45,511 bases of DNA from a candidate division WOR-1 bacterium RIFCSPHIGHO2_01_FULL_53_15 (GTDB lineage Bacteria; Margulisbacteria; WOR-1; O2-12-FULL-45-9; XYB2-FULL-48-7): the NCBI GenBank assembly GCA_001772335.1, contig METM01000003.1, forward strand, positions 49,092 through 94,602, read 5' to 3'. Numbering within the stretch: the first letter of the stretch is position 1; the number at the start of each line of letters is the position of its first letter. Position numbers and translations under genes: made by a program. Under the pieces are notes generated by a model. It was not told the DNA's origin. It saw only the letters and a list, made by a program, of their open reading frames with translations, and ran no database searches. Below, one piece after another: positions 16,526 through 25,928 of the stretch.

Positions 16526-17329
16526 ATGGAACTGATCTTGTGGGCCTTCCTCCCCTTTTTACCGGCTTTTATTGTTTTTCCATTTTATAAAAATGTCATG
16601 AAATCGGGCCGCACCGCATTAAGTATCTGGCAGCAGGCTATCCTGCTAATTTATCAAATTAACCTTTATCTGCTTTTTGTTGAAGGATTCTTTTTTGTCT
16701 TGATCCCCGTCCTGATCGCCGGTTTATTCGCGCCCAATAAAAGATCGTTCTTTCATGCGCAGGGCAGTTTCTGGGCAAAAATATTTTTGCGGGCGATCGG
16801 CGTTAAGGTCTCGGTTGAAGGGGAAGAGAACATCCCGCCCGGCCCGGCCATTTATGTCCAGGATGTCAGATCATATCTTGACGGGGCGGCAACCCTGGCT
16901 TATTTGCCCTTCGCTTTTCGTTTCGTTTTTCAGCGGCATCTTTTTGGCGTGACTTTTTTCGGCTGGCTGGAGAGATTGGCCGGCTATTTGGCGCTCGAGC
17001 CGGATGCCCTCGACCTTATGCACGACGATGTGGTAAGAATATTAAAAACCTTGGGCCGCAAGGAGAACATCGTCGCCTTTGCCGAGCAGGGCAATGTCCA
17101 TGGCGGAGTGGCGCTCTTTTCGATCCATTCAAAATTGCCGGTTGTCACGATCCGGATCAAGCACGATCTGTCTTCACCGCCGGTCAGCGCTTTCCTTGCC
17201 CGCCCCTTGCCGGTCAGCATCCGCCTTTCAATTGGTCAACCGATAACATCTGGGAAATATTCAGGCGACAAAACGTCCCTGCAAATGTTGTCGCAAGATA
17301 TTAGCCGCGGCTTGAACCCGACAAAATAA
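16526..17329 (+). CDS. Membrane-anchored acyltransferase-like protein with degenerate active site
   Basis: Two or three hydrophobic segments lie in the first 70 residues, followed by a PlsC-like domain (VSVEGEENIPPGPAIYVQDVRSYLDGA). In lysophospholipid acyltransferases motif I is NHxSxxD; here that place reads VQDVRSYLD, so the catalytic His is missing. Motif III, usually FPEGTR, reads FAEQGNVHGG. The later part RLSIGQPI is typical of the family. It may be a non-catalytic relative or use different chemistry. ATG 16526 has AAGGAG upstream at good spacing. It starts a plus-strand run with the TPR-glycosyltransferases (4 bases to the next start), so a joint role in building a lipid-linked glycan is plausible. 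Confidence 0.65.
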   Translation: MELILWAFLPFLPAFIVFPFYKNVMKSGRTALSIWQQAILLIYQINLYLLFVEGFFFVLIPVLIAGLFAPNKRSFFHAQGSFWAKIFLRAIGVKVSVEGEENIPPGPAIYVQDVRSYLDGAATLAYLPFAFRFVFQRHLFGVTFFGWLERLAGYLALEPDALDLMHDDVVRILKTLGRKENIVAFAEQGNVHGGVALFSIHSKLPVVTIRIKHDLSSPPVSAFLARPLPVSIRLSIGQPITSGKYSGDKTSLQMLSQDISRGLNPTK

Positions 17330-17332
17330 TCA

Positions 17333-18844
17333 ATGGACAACCGATCGGGCCGTGCGGCGGAACTCTTTAAGTTTGGCGCCAGCATGATCGCCGAGAAGAA
17401 TTTTTCAGAAGCGGAAACGGCTTTCCGCGAAATGATCGCTCTTAATCCCGTCTCCTCATCGGCCTATAACGGTCTCGGTTATATTCAATTATTCCATGCT
17501 AACAATCCAGTTGAGGCAAAAAAATCGTTTGCTAAAGCTATCGCCCTCAATCCGGACAATTATGAGGCCTATCACAACCTGGCCATACTGTTCACGCGGC
17601 AGAATGAACTTCCGGCTGCAATTACTAACTTTAAAAAAGCTATCGCGATCAAGCCAGAGTTTGACTCGGCTTATATTGGGCTTGCCGAAACTTATGCTAA
17701 CAACAATAACCTTAATTTGGCAAAAAGGCATTTGATCAGGTTGATCGATCTTAAACCCGATTATTTCCAAGCGCACCACAATCTGGCGCTGCTTTACATC
17801 GAATCAAAAAACTATCGCGCCGCCAAAAAACACCTGCTTAGAGCCATTGCCCTCAGGCCAGAACTGCCGGAATCTCATTTTTCACTCGGCACCCTCTTGT
17901 TGTCTAAAGGGGGATTCAAGCCGGGCTGGGCAGAATTTGAATGGCGGACGAAATTATACAGACCCGAAGAAAAATTCTGCCTTTCGCATCCCGCTCCTTT
18001 TTGGAAAGGAGAGCTGATCAAGGACGAAACCATACTTGTTTCCGCGGAACAGGGTTATGGAGACGTTATACAATTTGCGCGCTACATCCCCCTGGTCAGG
18101 CAAAAAGCGGCGCGGCTTGTATTTCAGTGCGACCGCAATTTGATCCGGCTTTTTCAGGATTTCGCTGGGATCGATCGTATTGTTGATTGGGACAAGGGGC
18201 AAGAATGCGCGAGCGAAAAGATCGATCGTCAGATATCCCTGTTAAGCTTGCCCAGATTATTTTCTACCACGCCCAAAAACATCCCTGCCGACATCCCTTA
18301 TCTTTTTCCTGATCCAGCACTGGCTGCTAAATGGCGGTCGGCGCTTGCTGAAATAAAAGGTTTCAGGGTCGGTTTCGTCTGGACAGGTAAACCAACCAGC
18401 GCAAATAACCCTACCCGCTCCATGTCCCTTGATCTTTTCTCCCCATTATTTCAGCTAAAGGGTTGTTCATTTTTAAGTTTACAAAAAGGGAAAGCGGCAG
18501 ATGAATTAAGACCTTATTTGCCAAAAGATAATTTAATAGATCTTGATCAGCGGATAACGGACTTTGCCGACACTGCCGCCCTGATCGCCAATCTCGATCT
18601 GGTCATTTCGGTCGACACGTCTGTCGCTCATCTGGCCGGCGCCATGGGCAAGCTGGTTTGGATTCTCTTGCAACATGTCCCGGACTGGCGCTGGCGGCTG
18701 GAGAGCAAAAGGTCTCCCTGGTATCCGACCGCCAGATTGTTTAGGCAGAGTAAGCGCGGCGATTGGCCGGGGGTCGTTAACCGGGTAAAAAACGAGTTAG
18801 GATTACTTCTCAAGAAGAAAGGCGGCACACATGCCAGGAAATGA
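17333..18844 (+). CDS. TPR-glycosyltransferase fusion (GT-B, GT9-like C-terminus), copy 1
   Basis: Residues 1-190 are about five TPR units (AETAFREMIALNP, AKKSFAKAIALNPDN, AITNFKKAIAIKPEF and others), ending in LLLSKGGFKPGWAEFEWR. The C-terminal half has the donor-site features of heptosyltransferase-like enzymes: ILVSAEQGYGDVIQFARYIPL near residue 235 and ISVDTSVAHLAGAMGKLVWILL near 425, then DWRW. Such fusions modify proteins or surface glycans, with the TPR part binding the acceptor; the acceptor is unknown. It overlaps the next, paralogous gene by 14 bases. It has no obvious ribosome site, so coupling to the preceding gene is likely. Confidence 0.85.
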   Translation: MDNRSGRAAELFKFGASMIAEKNFSEAETAFREMIALNPVSSSAYNGLGYIQLFHANNPVEAKKSFAKAIALNPDNYEAYHNLAILFTRQNELPAAITNFKKAIAIKPEFDSAYIGLAETYANNNNLNLAKRHLIRLIDLKPDYFQAHHNLALLYIESKNYRAAKKHLLRAIALRPELPESHFSLGTLLLSKGGFKPGWAEFEWRTKLYRPEEKFCLSHPAPFWKGELIKDETILVSAEQGYGDVIQFARYIPLVRQKAARLVFQCDRNLIRLFQDFAGIDRIVDWDKGQECASEKIDRQISLLSLPRLFSTTPKNIPADIPYLFPDPALAAKWRSALAEIKGFRVGFVWTGKPTSANNPTRSMSLDLFSPLFQLKGCSFLSLQKGKAADELRPYLPKDNLIDLDQRITDFADTAALIANLDLVISVDTSVAHLAGAMGKLVWILLQHVPDWRWRLESKRSPWYPTARLFRQSKRGDWPGVVNRVKNELGLLLKKKGGTHARK

Positions 18845-20930
18845 ATCGGACCTCGAGAAAGCGATCGCGCTTCATAAACAAGGCAATCTCAAAGGGGCCG
18901 AAACGATCTATCGCCAGCTCCTGAGCCAGCGATCCGACGACCAAGAACTCCTAACTTTGCTTGGCACCCTTCTCTTCCAAGCCAGCCGATACCGGGAAGC
19001 CGCTGAAATGTTCCAGAAAGCCCTCTCTCTTTCACCGGATTCCTTGTCGCTGATGAACAATCTAAGTTTGTCCTTGATCGAGACCAACGAATTGGATAAA
19101 GCGAGAAAGATACTCAAACAAATGCTCAAGATCGCCCCGGACCATGTCGCGGCCTATAATCTGCTGGGTTCGATCGCCATCAAGAAGAAAGATTACGGCG
19201 AAGCGATCGAGCTTTCGGGCAAGGCCTTGTCGTTAAAGCCGAATTTTGCCGAGGCCTTGAATAATCTCGGCGCGGCTTTTAAAGAAAAACGCTCGCTGAA
19301 ACGATCGGAACATTACTTTCGGTTGGCTATCGGGTCAAGGCCGAATTACCCGGAAGCATTAAAGAACCTTGCCGCTGTCCTAAATGAGTTGGGGCGGCCT
19401 GAAAAAGCGAAGAAATACCTTCTTCAAGCCATTGCCATTAAACCGGATTATGTGAATGCGCTGGTCGCTCTGGCTGCGCTCTTCATCGCGGGTGAGGATC
19501 CTGACGAGGCGGAAAAGTATTTGAAAGATGCTGTCGCAATTAATGAAAATAACCATGAGGTGCTCAATGGCTTAGGCGCTTTTCATCAAAACAAGGGACA
19601 ATTGGTCGAAGCCGAAAAATATTTCAGGCGAGCGCACACATTGAAACCTGGTGACCCGGGTACGCTGAGCAATCTGGGCGCGGTGCTGATGGAACAGAAG
19701 CGGATATCCGAAGCCGAAAAGTGCTTCAAACAGGCGCTTTCCCTTGAGCCGGGACACTCCGATGCCCTGAACGGGCTCGGCGGAATAGCGGCCGTTTATA
19801 AGAACAATTTTCAGAGCGCGGAATCGTTATTCTTAAAGGCGATAAAATATCGTCCCGCGAACAACGCCGCCTTGCGGAACCTGGCCAATATGTATTCCGA
19901 CTACGGGCTTTTCAAAAAAGCGATGGTATATTATAAAAGATCGCTCGCAGTCAAACCCGATTCCGCCGAAACTCATATGGCGTTGGGCTTCATGTTGCTT
20001 GGCAGGGGTGATTTTAGGCGCGGCTGGAAGGAATACGAATGGCGATTGAAAGTCAAGCGGCTGGCGCACAATTATTTGATCTCCTGCCCCGTTCCGTTTT
20101 GGGACGGTTCTATCGCCAAACAAAGTTCGATCCTGGTTTCAGCCGAACAAGGGCTGGGTGATACGATCCAATTTATCCGTTATATGCGAATGGTGAGGCA
20201 AAAAGTCGGCCGGGTTATTTTCCAATGCAGCGGGTCGTTGGTTTCTCTCCTCCATGATTGTCCGGGTATAGATAAACTTATTGACTGGTCGGATCAGGAC
20301 GGCCTGAAACGAGAAAAGATTGATCTGCAAATCTCATTGTTGAGCTTGCCCGGTATCTTCAAGACCGATCGGCACACGATCCCGGCCGACATCCCGTACA
20401 TCAATGCCGACCCGGGACTGCGCGAGAAATGGGCAGATATTATCGCTCCAACCAATGCTGTGAAGATCGGCCTGGTCTGGGCCGGCAATCCCGCCCATGC
20501 GAATGATCTGAACCGCTCGATCACACTGTCAAAACTGCTGCCGATGTTAAAAATTAAAGGTATCAAATGGTTTAGTTTGCAAAAGGGCGAGGCCGCAAAA
20601 CAGCTTTCGACCCTGCCGACCAAAGCGTTGATCACCGATCTTGCCGGGAAATTGATCGATTTCTCCGAAACTGCCGCGGCTATCGCTAATCTTGACCTAG
20701 TCGTTTCGGTTGATACCGCGGTCGCTCATTTAACCGGCGCCCTGGGCAAGCCCCTTTGGCTTCTCCTGCCTTTTAATCCTGAATGGCGCTGGCGACTCCC
20801 CTGGTACCCGACCGCCAGATTGTTTAAGCAAAACAAGCGCGGGGACTGGACTGGAGTCATCAGGCGCGTGATGAAAGAATTGCAGGTGATCCGCGCTAAG
20901 GGAGATATAATCCATGCCGGCAAGCGATAA
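18831..20930 (+). CDS. TPR-glycosyltransferase fusion, copy 2 (longer TPR array)
   Basis: The 699-residue paralogue of the preceding gene. About ten to eleven TPR units fill residues 5-400 (AETIYRQLLSQRSDDQE through YYKRSLAVKPDSAETHMALG). The linker GRGDFRRGWKEYEWRLK leads into the GT-B domain with ILVSAEQGLGDTIQFIRYMRM and VSVDTAVAHLTGALGKPLWLLL, then PEWRW. The longer TPR array suggests a different or larger acceptor than copy 1. Adjacent duplication with divergence is inferred from shared order and motifs. The start ATG 18831 has AAAGG 8 bases upstream; its stop overlaps the following GT4 gene by 17 bases. Confidence 0.87.
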   Translation: MPGNESDLEKAIALHKQGNLKGAETIYRQLLSQRSDDQELLTLLGTLLFQASRYREAAEMFQKALSLSPDSLSLMNNLSLSLIETNELDKARKILKQMLKIAPDHVAAYNLLGSIAIKKKDYGEAIELSGKALSLKPNFAEALNNLGAAFKEKRSLKRSEHYFRLAIGSRPNYPEALKNLAAVLNELGRPEKAKKYLLQAIAIKPDYVNALVALAALFIAGEDPDEAEKYLKDAVAINENNHEVLNGLGAFHQNKGQLVEAEKYFRRAHTLKPGDPGTLSNLGAVLMEQKRISEAEKCFKQALSLEPGHSDALNGLGGIAAVYKNNFQSAESLFLKAIKYRPANNAALRNLANMYSDYGLFKKAMVYYKRSLAVKPDSAETHMALGFMLLGRGDFRRGWKEYEWRLKVKRLAHNYLISCPVPFWDGSIAKQSSILVSAEQGLGDTIQFIRYMRMVRQKVGRVIFQCSGSLVSLLHDCPGIDKLIDWSDQDGLKREKIDLQISLLSLPGIFKTDRHTIPADIPYINADPGLREKWADIIAPTNAVKIGLVWAGNPAHANDLNRSITLSKLLPMLKIKGIKWFSLQKGEAAKQLSTLPTKALITDLAGKLIDFSETAAAIANLDLVVSVDTAVAHLTGALGKPLWLLLPFNPEWRWRLPWYPTARLFKQNKRGDWTGVIRRVMKELQVIRAKGDIIHAGKR

Positions 20931-22014
20931 ACAGGTACTGATAAACGGGATGGGTTACCTGTCGGGCTACACCGGCTATAATATCCATTCAAGGAATTTC
21001 TTCAAGGCGCTCGCGAAATTATATGATTTGGTCACCCTCGATCTGCGTTATTTTCCCGACAACGAAAGCGACCATGTCAACAAAATAAACCATTTTGCCG
21101 CAAGCCTGGAAATATTGAACATCATGATCAATTATGGCAGCGCGATGGGCTTATTGGGTGCTTATCCCGGGTTGAAGATCGGCTACACCGTTTGGGAATC
21201 GACAAAGATACCCGACGATTGGCTGGCGCCGCTGAAAGGAACGGACAGGATCTGGATTCCGAGCCACTGGGGAAAAGAGGTCCTCGTGGCAAATGGTTTC
21301 GACAGGGATAAGATCGATGTCGTGCCGGAGGGGGTGGATCCCGGGCTCTTTAATCCGAACAGAGAAAAGATCGCCAAACTTACCGACCACCCTGCCTATA
21401 AATTCCTTTTTCTTGGTAAATACGAGGAGCGCAAATTCACGAAAGAGCTGGTCATCGCTTTTGATGAGGAATTCAAAGACGACGAGGATGCTGTTCTCAT
21501 CCTGGCCTGCTTTAATCCATTCGTCGAAGGCTTTGACATAAGGCAGATCGTCAATAACATGGGACTCTCACGCCCAGATAAAATATATTATTTTGCTCCG
21601 ACGGAGCGCCATGAAGACATAGCGCGGCTCTACGTCAGCTGTGACGCGTTCGTTTTCCCGACGCGGGCCGAGGGTTGGGGTTTGCCGATCATCGAGGCGA
21701 TGGCCTGCGGCCTGCCGACCATCGTGACTGATCACAGCGGCCAGTCCGAATTTGTCAATGAAAATAACGCGTATTTGTTAAAATATTCACTCGAACCGAT
21801 AACCGAACCATTTTTTCTGTCAGCCAGCGGCGATTACGGTCTCTGGGCCAGGCCGGACATTGAACATCTAAAATCACTCATGAGAAAGATTTTTGAAGAG
21901 CAAGCTGGGGCTAAAGAGTTTGGGCTAAAAGCTTCGAGGGATATTCTCCGCAATTGGACCTGGGCTAAGGCAGCCGAAAAAGCGAGCAAGCACATTGAGC
22001 GACTGATCAGATAA
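20914..22014 (+). CDS. GT4-family glycosyltransferase
   Basis: A 366-residue GT-B enzyme. The acceptor domain starts LINGMGYLSGYTGYNIHSRNF; the donor domain has PEGVDPGLFNP, FLFLGKYEERKFTKEL, and the EX7E-type motif RAEGWGLPIIEAMACGLPTIVTDHSGQSEFV. The ending NWTWAKAAEK is common in this family. It is the last gene of the plus-strand glycosyltransferase run and ends 11 bases before the convergent minus-strand cluster, with no clear terminator between. Substrate unknown. Confidence 0.88.
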   Translation: MPASDKQVLINGMGYLSGYTGYNIHSRNFFKALAKLYDLVTLDLRYFPDNESDHVNKINHFAASLEILNIMINYGSAMGLLGAYPGLKIGYTVWESTKIPDDWLAPLKGTDRIWIPSHWGKEVLVANGFDRDKIDVVPEGVDPGLFNPNREKIAKLTDHPAYKFLFLGKYEERKFTKELVIAFDEEFKDDEDAVLILACFNPFVEGFDIRQIVNNMGLSRPDKIYYFAPTERHEDIARLYVSCDAFVFPTRAEGWGLPIIEAMACGLPTIVTDHSGQSEFVNENNAYLLKYSLEPITEPFFLSASGDYGLWARPDIEHLKSLMRKIFEEQAGAKEFGLKASRDILRNWTWAKAAEKASKHIERLIR

Positions 22015-22025
22015 AATTCGGTCAC

Positions 22026-22940
22026 TCAGACGATATTATTGTCAGTTTGCTTTAATCGCTTAAGTTCCAGTTCCTGCAGTATGATCGAGGCCTCACGATC
22101 TATGCTGGCAAAGATGTCGGCATCCGTATGGAGATCGGCTTTATTTGTATTAAGGGCCGTTGCCAGAAGCTGTTTATCGTTTTCCCTCTTTCGCGCGACT
22201 GCTCGCTCATCGTTTTTCTTATCCTCGGCTTTCCCGGCCATTAATCTTCGCTCCACAGCTTTTTTATTCGTGTCCTCAGCCAGCTGTCTTTCCAACTCTC
22301 TTGTTTCCTCATTTATTCTGTCTATGATCTCGTTAGGATCGGTTCTGCCAAATATTTCACGCAAACTGGAATAGTCGACCCCGTGAGCGCCGCCAGCCGT
22401 TGCTTCGGCTGGTTCGCGACCGCTCATCTCAGCGATCTGGTTTAACTGAGCTTCCCGCTCCGGGCTCAGCTTGATACCCAATTCACGGCACTTTTGCAAC
22501 AATTGCGCCGCCAGGAGAGTCAGTTGATCCATTTGATCGGGTAGTTTACCAGCGGCATAATGTTTGGCCGAAATTACAAAAGCGGCGATATCATCAGCCA
22601 CAACGCTCTGCAACTGCCGATCCTCGACCTGGTCGAGCCGGCCGACGATGAGCCCAGACAATTTAACGCCCAAATGGACGGCTTCGCCGAATTCCTGAGA
22701 GTACTTATTGCCAGTGAAATCGTTGATCTCTCGCATCAAACCTTTGGTCAGGGCGGCATAGTCAGCTGCCAGTTGTTCCTGTTCCGGTTTAGTTAAGGGC
22801 TTTGGCTCCTGCAACCGGGCCAGCAAACGGGTAAATCCTCTACGATATTTTTCGATGTCCTGGCGCGGCGCATCCGCTGCCGCAAAGTTTAACCTTTGGC
22901 TGTTCGGAGCGCCATTTGTGTTTGAAACCGCGCTAACCAT
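22026..22940 (-). CDS. Uncharacterised helical protein, last gene of the six-gene promoter-4 operon
   Basis: A 304-residue protein I do not recognise. The N-terminus (MVSAVSNTNGAPNSQRLNFA) is Ser/Asn-rich without a hydrophobic signal, then the chain is strongly helical and charged, with coiled-coil-like stretches near 205-260 (INEETRELERQLAEDTNKKA, ERRLMAGKAEDKKNDERAV). There is no membrane segment and no Cys-rich motif. GGAGG precedes ATG 22940. An unstructured polar N-terminus followed by helices is the build of type III-type secretion substrates or regulators, but nothing here proves that. No homologous family can be named by eye. Confidence 0.75.
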   Translation of the reverse strand: MVSAVSNTNGAPNSQRLNFAAADAPRQDIEKYRRGFTRLLARLQEPKPLTKPEQEQLAADYAALTKGLMREINDFTGNKYSQEFGEAVHLGVKLSGLIVGRLDQVEDRQLQSVVADDIAAFVISAKHYAAGKLPDQMDQLTLLAAQLLQKCRELGIKLSPEREAQLNQIAEMSGREPAEATAGGAHGVDYSSLREIFGRTDPNEIIDRINEETRELERQLAEDTNKKAVERRLMAGKAEDKKNDERAVARKRENDKQLLATALNTNKADLHTDADIFASIDREASIILQELELKRLKQTDNNIV

Positions 22941-22986
22941 GTCTTTCCTCCTTATCCTTATTTATCGTCCAGATTTATATTAAATT

Positions 22987-24627
22987 TCACGCATTCTCCC
23001 TAACGGGGGCCAGGAAGGCATCTTCGGCCCGCATCCCCTCCGCCTCGTCACTGATCCTTTTCATGAGCTTTTGCACTATCATCAGCCTTCTTTCAATCAT
23101 CGGATCACTGCCGCCGTCCAAGATCTCAACTAAAGAGAGCATTTCCGCTCTGGCGGCTTCGTAAACTTTTTGATTGGCGTTGTCCCAAAGCATGGCGAAT
23201 TCATCCTCACTTAAACCAAAATCCAACCGCTCAAGATTGCTCTTGAGCCCCTTGATCTTCTGCTCGAGAAGCGCAAAAGCCGGTCCGGCAAATTCATATA
23301 ATGTCGCTTTCTCCGTCAGGGTCGTCTTGAGCATCTCCATCAGGCGCTCCCGAGCCGCCGCCTTGCCTTCTTTCTCGATCCGCTCAAGTTCGTTGCTCCC
23401 CACGCCCAGCTTGATCAGGCCGTTCTTTAGTTTCCGCATCTTGAAAAATGTCTCAAAGTTTGTCTTTATATCTCCAGCCAGCGCCCGGTGCATGTGGATG
23501 GCCCTCAACCGGCTGGCCAAAAGGTCCTTTTCATCATCGGCTGTAAATTCGCTGGCGGAGCTATTCTGGCGCTGATTATTCTGGTCGGGATTCATGCCTG
23601 ACTGCGCCTGCCCAACCGGCACGTCAAAGACAAAAAGGCCGAGATGCTCTTTTTTGGCCTGCCAGTTCCGGCTGAATTCATTCAGGTCAAACCCGATCTT
23701 GGCGCTTAGCTTGACCAGCTCCTTGAGTTCCTTTTCAGCTGATTTTTCGGTTGCTTTGTCAGAGGCAAGGAACTTGCCGGTCAACTTCTCTTCGAGTTTT
23801 TCCCGCGTGAAATCCTTTAGCCGATCGACCGTTTCCTGATTGACATCATCGGCGACCGCCTGCAGAGATTGATCGTCATGCAGCCCTTTCAGTAAACCGA
23901 AATCCAGGATTTCATTCAGCTTATGGTCGCTCATTCTTAGCTCGATGGATTTTTCCCGGCTGAGGATCTTTTTGGTGTATGCCTGCCTGATCTGCTCCGT
24001 CAGTTCGTTGCGGATCGAGTTGCTGGCGGCCGTGCGGATCGAGATCAGATCTTTCTGCGAAAAGCCCATCTCTCTCAGGCCGTCTTCGCATTTTTCGAGC
24101 TTCTTTTTTAACCCCGGCGCTTGGCCGACGGTATACTGCGCGTAAAGAGCGGCGTATTCCTGCGCCGGGGCCTGCTTGCCCTGCCGCCCCTCACCTGAGC
24201 CGTCCTGGCGTCCGTCACCGCCCCGGTCATTGTTTTTGTCCCTTTTTTTGCCGGCTATTTCACCGACGGAGCTGCGCAAGCTGACCTCGTCAAAACTTTC
24301 GCTCTGTGAGCCGACCATTTTTTCGTATTCATTCTCAATATCATCGCGCAGTTTGCCGGCAAGCTTGTCCGGATTCAGGCTCACGCCGGCGGAAGATAAT
24401 TTTGAAACCAGGGCGGACAGGATATTCAATCCGGCGTTTGAAGGATCTTTTGTTCCCTGCAAAAGCCGACTGACTTCGCCTTCCGCTTCAACCTGGCGAT
24501 CGATATTGTTGTTGCGGCGATCATTGTTTTCAAGCTTCTTCAACTCGGCAGCAACAATATTGCCTTCAGACAGCGCCGCTTTCTGTATCAAGGCGGCATT
24601 TTCTACTGTATTTGTATTAAGAGCCAT
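22987..24627 (-). CDS. Uncharacterised 546-residue helical, coiled-coil-rich protein
   Basis: It starts MALNTNTVENAALIQKAALS and is charged and helical almost throughout. A low-complexity linker lies near residues 127-150 (KKRDKNNDRGGDGRQDGSGE) and a Gln/Asn-rich one near 345-360, splitting it into three helical parts. No signal peptide, membrane segment or enzymatic motif is visible. A good ribosome site (GAAGGAG) precedes ATG 24627. It lies 31 bases after the small 57-residue gene and 46 bases before the 304-residue gene in the same operon. Structural or secreted component is possible; function unknown. Confidence 0.78.
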   Translation of the reverse strand: MALNTNTVENAALIQKAALSEGNIVAAELKKLENNDRRNNNIDRQVEAEGEVSRLLQGTKDPSNAGLNILSALVSKLSSAGVSLNPDKLAGKLRDDIENEYEKMVGSQSESFDEVSLRSSVGEIAGKKRDKNNDRGGDGRQDGSGEGRQGKQAPAQEYAALYAQYTVGQAPGLKKKLEKCEDGLREMGFSQKDLISIRTAASNSIRNELTEQIRQAYTKKILSREKSIELRMSDHKLNEILDFGLLKGLHDDQSLQAVADDVNQETVDRLKDFTREKLEEKLTGKFLASDKATEKSAEKELKELVKLSAKIGFDLNEFSRNWQAKKEHLGLFVFDVPVGQAQSGMNPDQNNQRQNSSASEFTADDEKDLLASRLRAIHMHRALAGDIKTNFETFFKMRKLKNGLIKLGVGSNELERIEKEGKAAARERLMEMLKTTLTEKATLYEFAGPAFALLEQKIKGLKSNLERLDFGLSEDEFAMLWDNANQKVYEAARAEMLSLVEILDGGSDPMIERRLMIVQKLMKRISDEAEGMRAEDAFLAPVRENA

Positions 24628-24658
24628 TTAATCTCCTTCTCTCCCTATTCCTTGCTAT

Positions 24659-24832
24659 CTATTTTTTATTGCCGTTATCTTTCCACAAGATCTGATTGAT
24701 CGAAGTCGCTTTTAATTTACTGCCCAAATTAGCCATCACAATCTTTGCCCAGCTCTTCTGCTGATCGGCAGAAAGCTTCCCTTCGTTCTTGTTCACAACC
24801 TTATTCAGATTCAGGTCCGTTCTAGTGCTCAT
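24659..24832 (-). CDS. 57-residue basic protein, overlapping the GT2-TPR gene
   Basis: A small gene found by reading the gap between two larger ones. ATG 24832 lies 8 bases after an AAAAGGAGG ribosome site and overlaps the 3' end of the glycosyltransferase gene by 11 bases. The product begins MSTRTDLNLNKVVNKNEGKL and ends in a helix QQKSWAKIVMANLGSKLKA and a basic tail. The strong ribosome site, the tight packing and the Asn/Thr-rich N-terminus like its neighbours make it likely real. No family recognised. Confidence 0.7.
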   Translation of the reverse strand: MSTRTDLNLNKVVNKNEGKLSADQQKSWAKIVMANLGSKLKATSINQILWKDNGNKK

Positions 24833-25928
24833 TGCAGGTCGCCTCCTTTTCCAATCCGGCTATTTTCAACGACAGGCCGTCATCCGGCCTGAATATGTTC
24901 GCCTGCTTGAAGGCCGCCAGCGCCCGGCCTTTGTCATTGACCAGGAGATAAGCGTTCCCCAAGAGATAATTCGGCAGATAACCGAATTGCTCCCTATCGA
25001 TCTCCGCCGGTGTGTTTTCCGGCTTGCGTAGCAGAGACGCGTGTTCAAGCACCTCGATCGCTTTCTGGGTCATGCCAAGCGTCAGATAGATCAGGGCGAT
25101 CAGGTTGAATATCTCGGCATTCCATGGCTGTTCAGCCGCCGCGTCTTTTAACTGCTCATAGGCCGATTCGTTCTCGCCGCGCTCCGACAGTAACCGGGCC
25201 AGACGGATGCGGCTGGCTGTCGCCAGCGGTCCGCTGCCCGCTCCGCAGGCAAGCACCGCCCGATATTCGTCCATTGCCCCCACCCCGTCCTTGACATCGA
25301 GATAATTGTTCGCCAGCAGAAAATGATAGTATGGGTCAGAAGGGGCAGCAGCAATGGCTTTTTTCAACATTTCAAAATTACGTTCTTTCTTGGCCTGCAT
25401 CCTCTCGGGCGCGAGCGATCGTCCCCAGTGGGCTATCCTGACCGAGGGCAGAAGATCAGCCGATTCAAAGAGACGCCCATCGGCCGTAAAAAGCTGTTCA
25501 TTGAACGGCCGCTCGAACCGGAGTCCGAGGCCGTTGCGGAAGACCTTGATCCGAAAATAAAATAGCCCGCCGTCAGTCGCGTCAATATCGCATTCGTGGA
25601 TCGGCAATTGGAATGAATCCTTATCGGTCTCAGCCAGGATCCGCCTGAGGGTTTGGAAATTTTCCGGCCTGATATATTCGTCGGCATCGATCCAGACCAC
25701 CCAATCGCCGGTCGCCCGCTCCAGGGAATGATTTCGGGCGGCGGAAAAATCATTGATCCAGGCGAAATGACTGACCATGGCCCCAAAGCTCTTGGCCAGC
25801 TCGACTGTCCTGTCGATCGAGCCGGTATCAACAACGATGATCTCATCAACGCCGCTTTTCAGCGCCGGCAGAGTCTTCGCCAGCATTCTCTCTTCATTCT
25901 TGACGATCAGACAAGCTGATAATTTCAT
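24822..25928 (-). CDS. GT2 glycosyltransferase with C-terminal TPR domain
   Basis: The first 230 residues are a GT-A domain of the SPO-like GT2 group: LSACLIVKNEERMLAKTLPAL, IIVVDTGSIDRTVELAKSFG, FSAARNHSLERATGDWVVWIDADEYI with the D-x-D metal site. The remainder is TPR-like (YYHFLLANNYLDVKDGVGAMDEY, NLIALIYLTLGMTQKAIEVLEHAS, ALAAFKQANIFRPDD). It is embedded in the operon of uncharacterised proteins: its ATG overlaps the preceding stop by 4 bases. That position suggests it glycosylates a protein made by this cluster, with the TPRs recognising it. This is inference; the acceptor is unknown. Confidence 0.85.
   Translation of the reverse strand: MKLSACLIVKNEERMLAKTLPALKSGVDEIIVVDTGSIDRTVELAKSFGAMVSHFAWINDFSAARNHSLERATGDWVVWIDADEYIRPENFQTLRRILAETDKDSFQLPIHECDIDATDGGLFYFRIKVFRNGLGLRFERPFNEQLFTADGRLFESADLLPSVRIAHWGRSLAPERMQAKKERNFEMLKKAIAAAPSDPYYHFLLANNYLDVKDGVGAMDEYRAVLACGAGSGPLATASRIRLARLLSERGENESAYEQLKDAAAEQPWNAEIFNLIALIYLTLGMTQKAIEVLEHASLLRKPENTPAEIDREQFGYLPNYLLGNAYLLVNDKGRALAAFKQANIFRPDDGLSLKIAGLEKEATCNEH

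Noticed and set aside
22026..22940. 304-residue protein as a type III gatekeeper (SctW/YopN)
   Set aside because: General helical build only; no recognisable family sequence, so the name would be unsupported.
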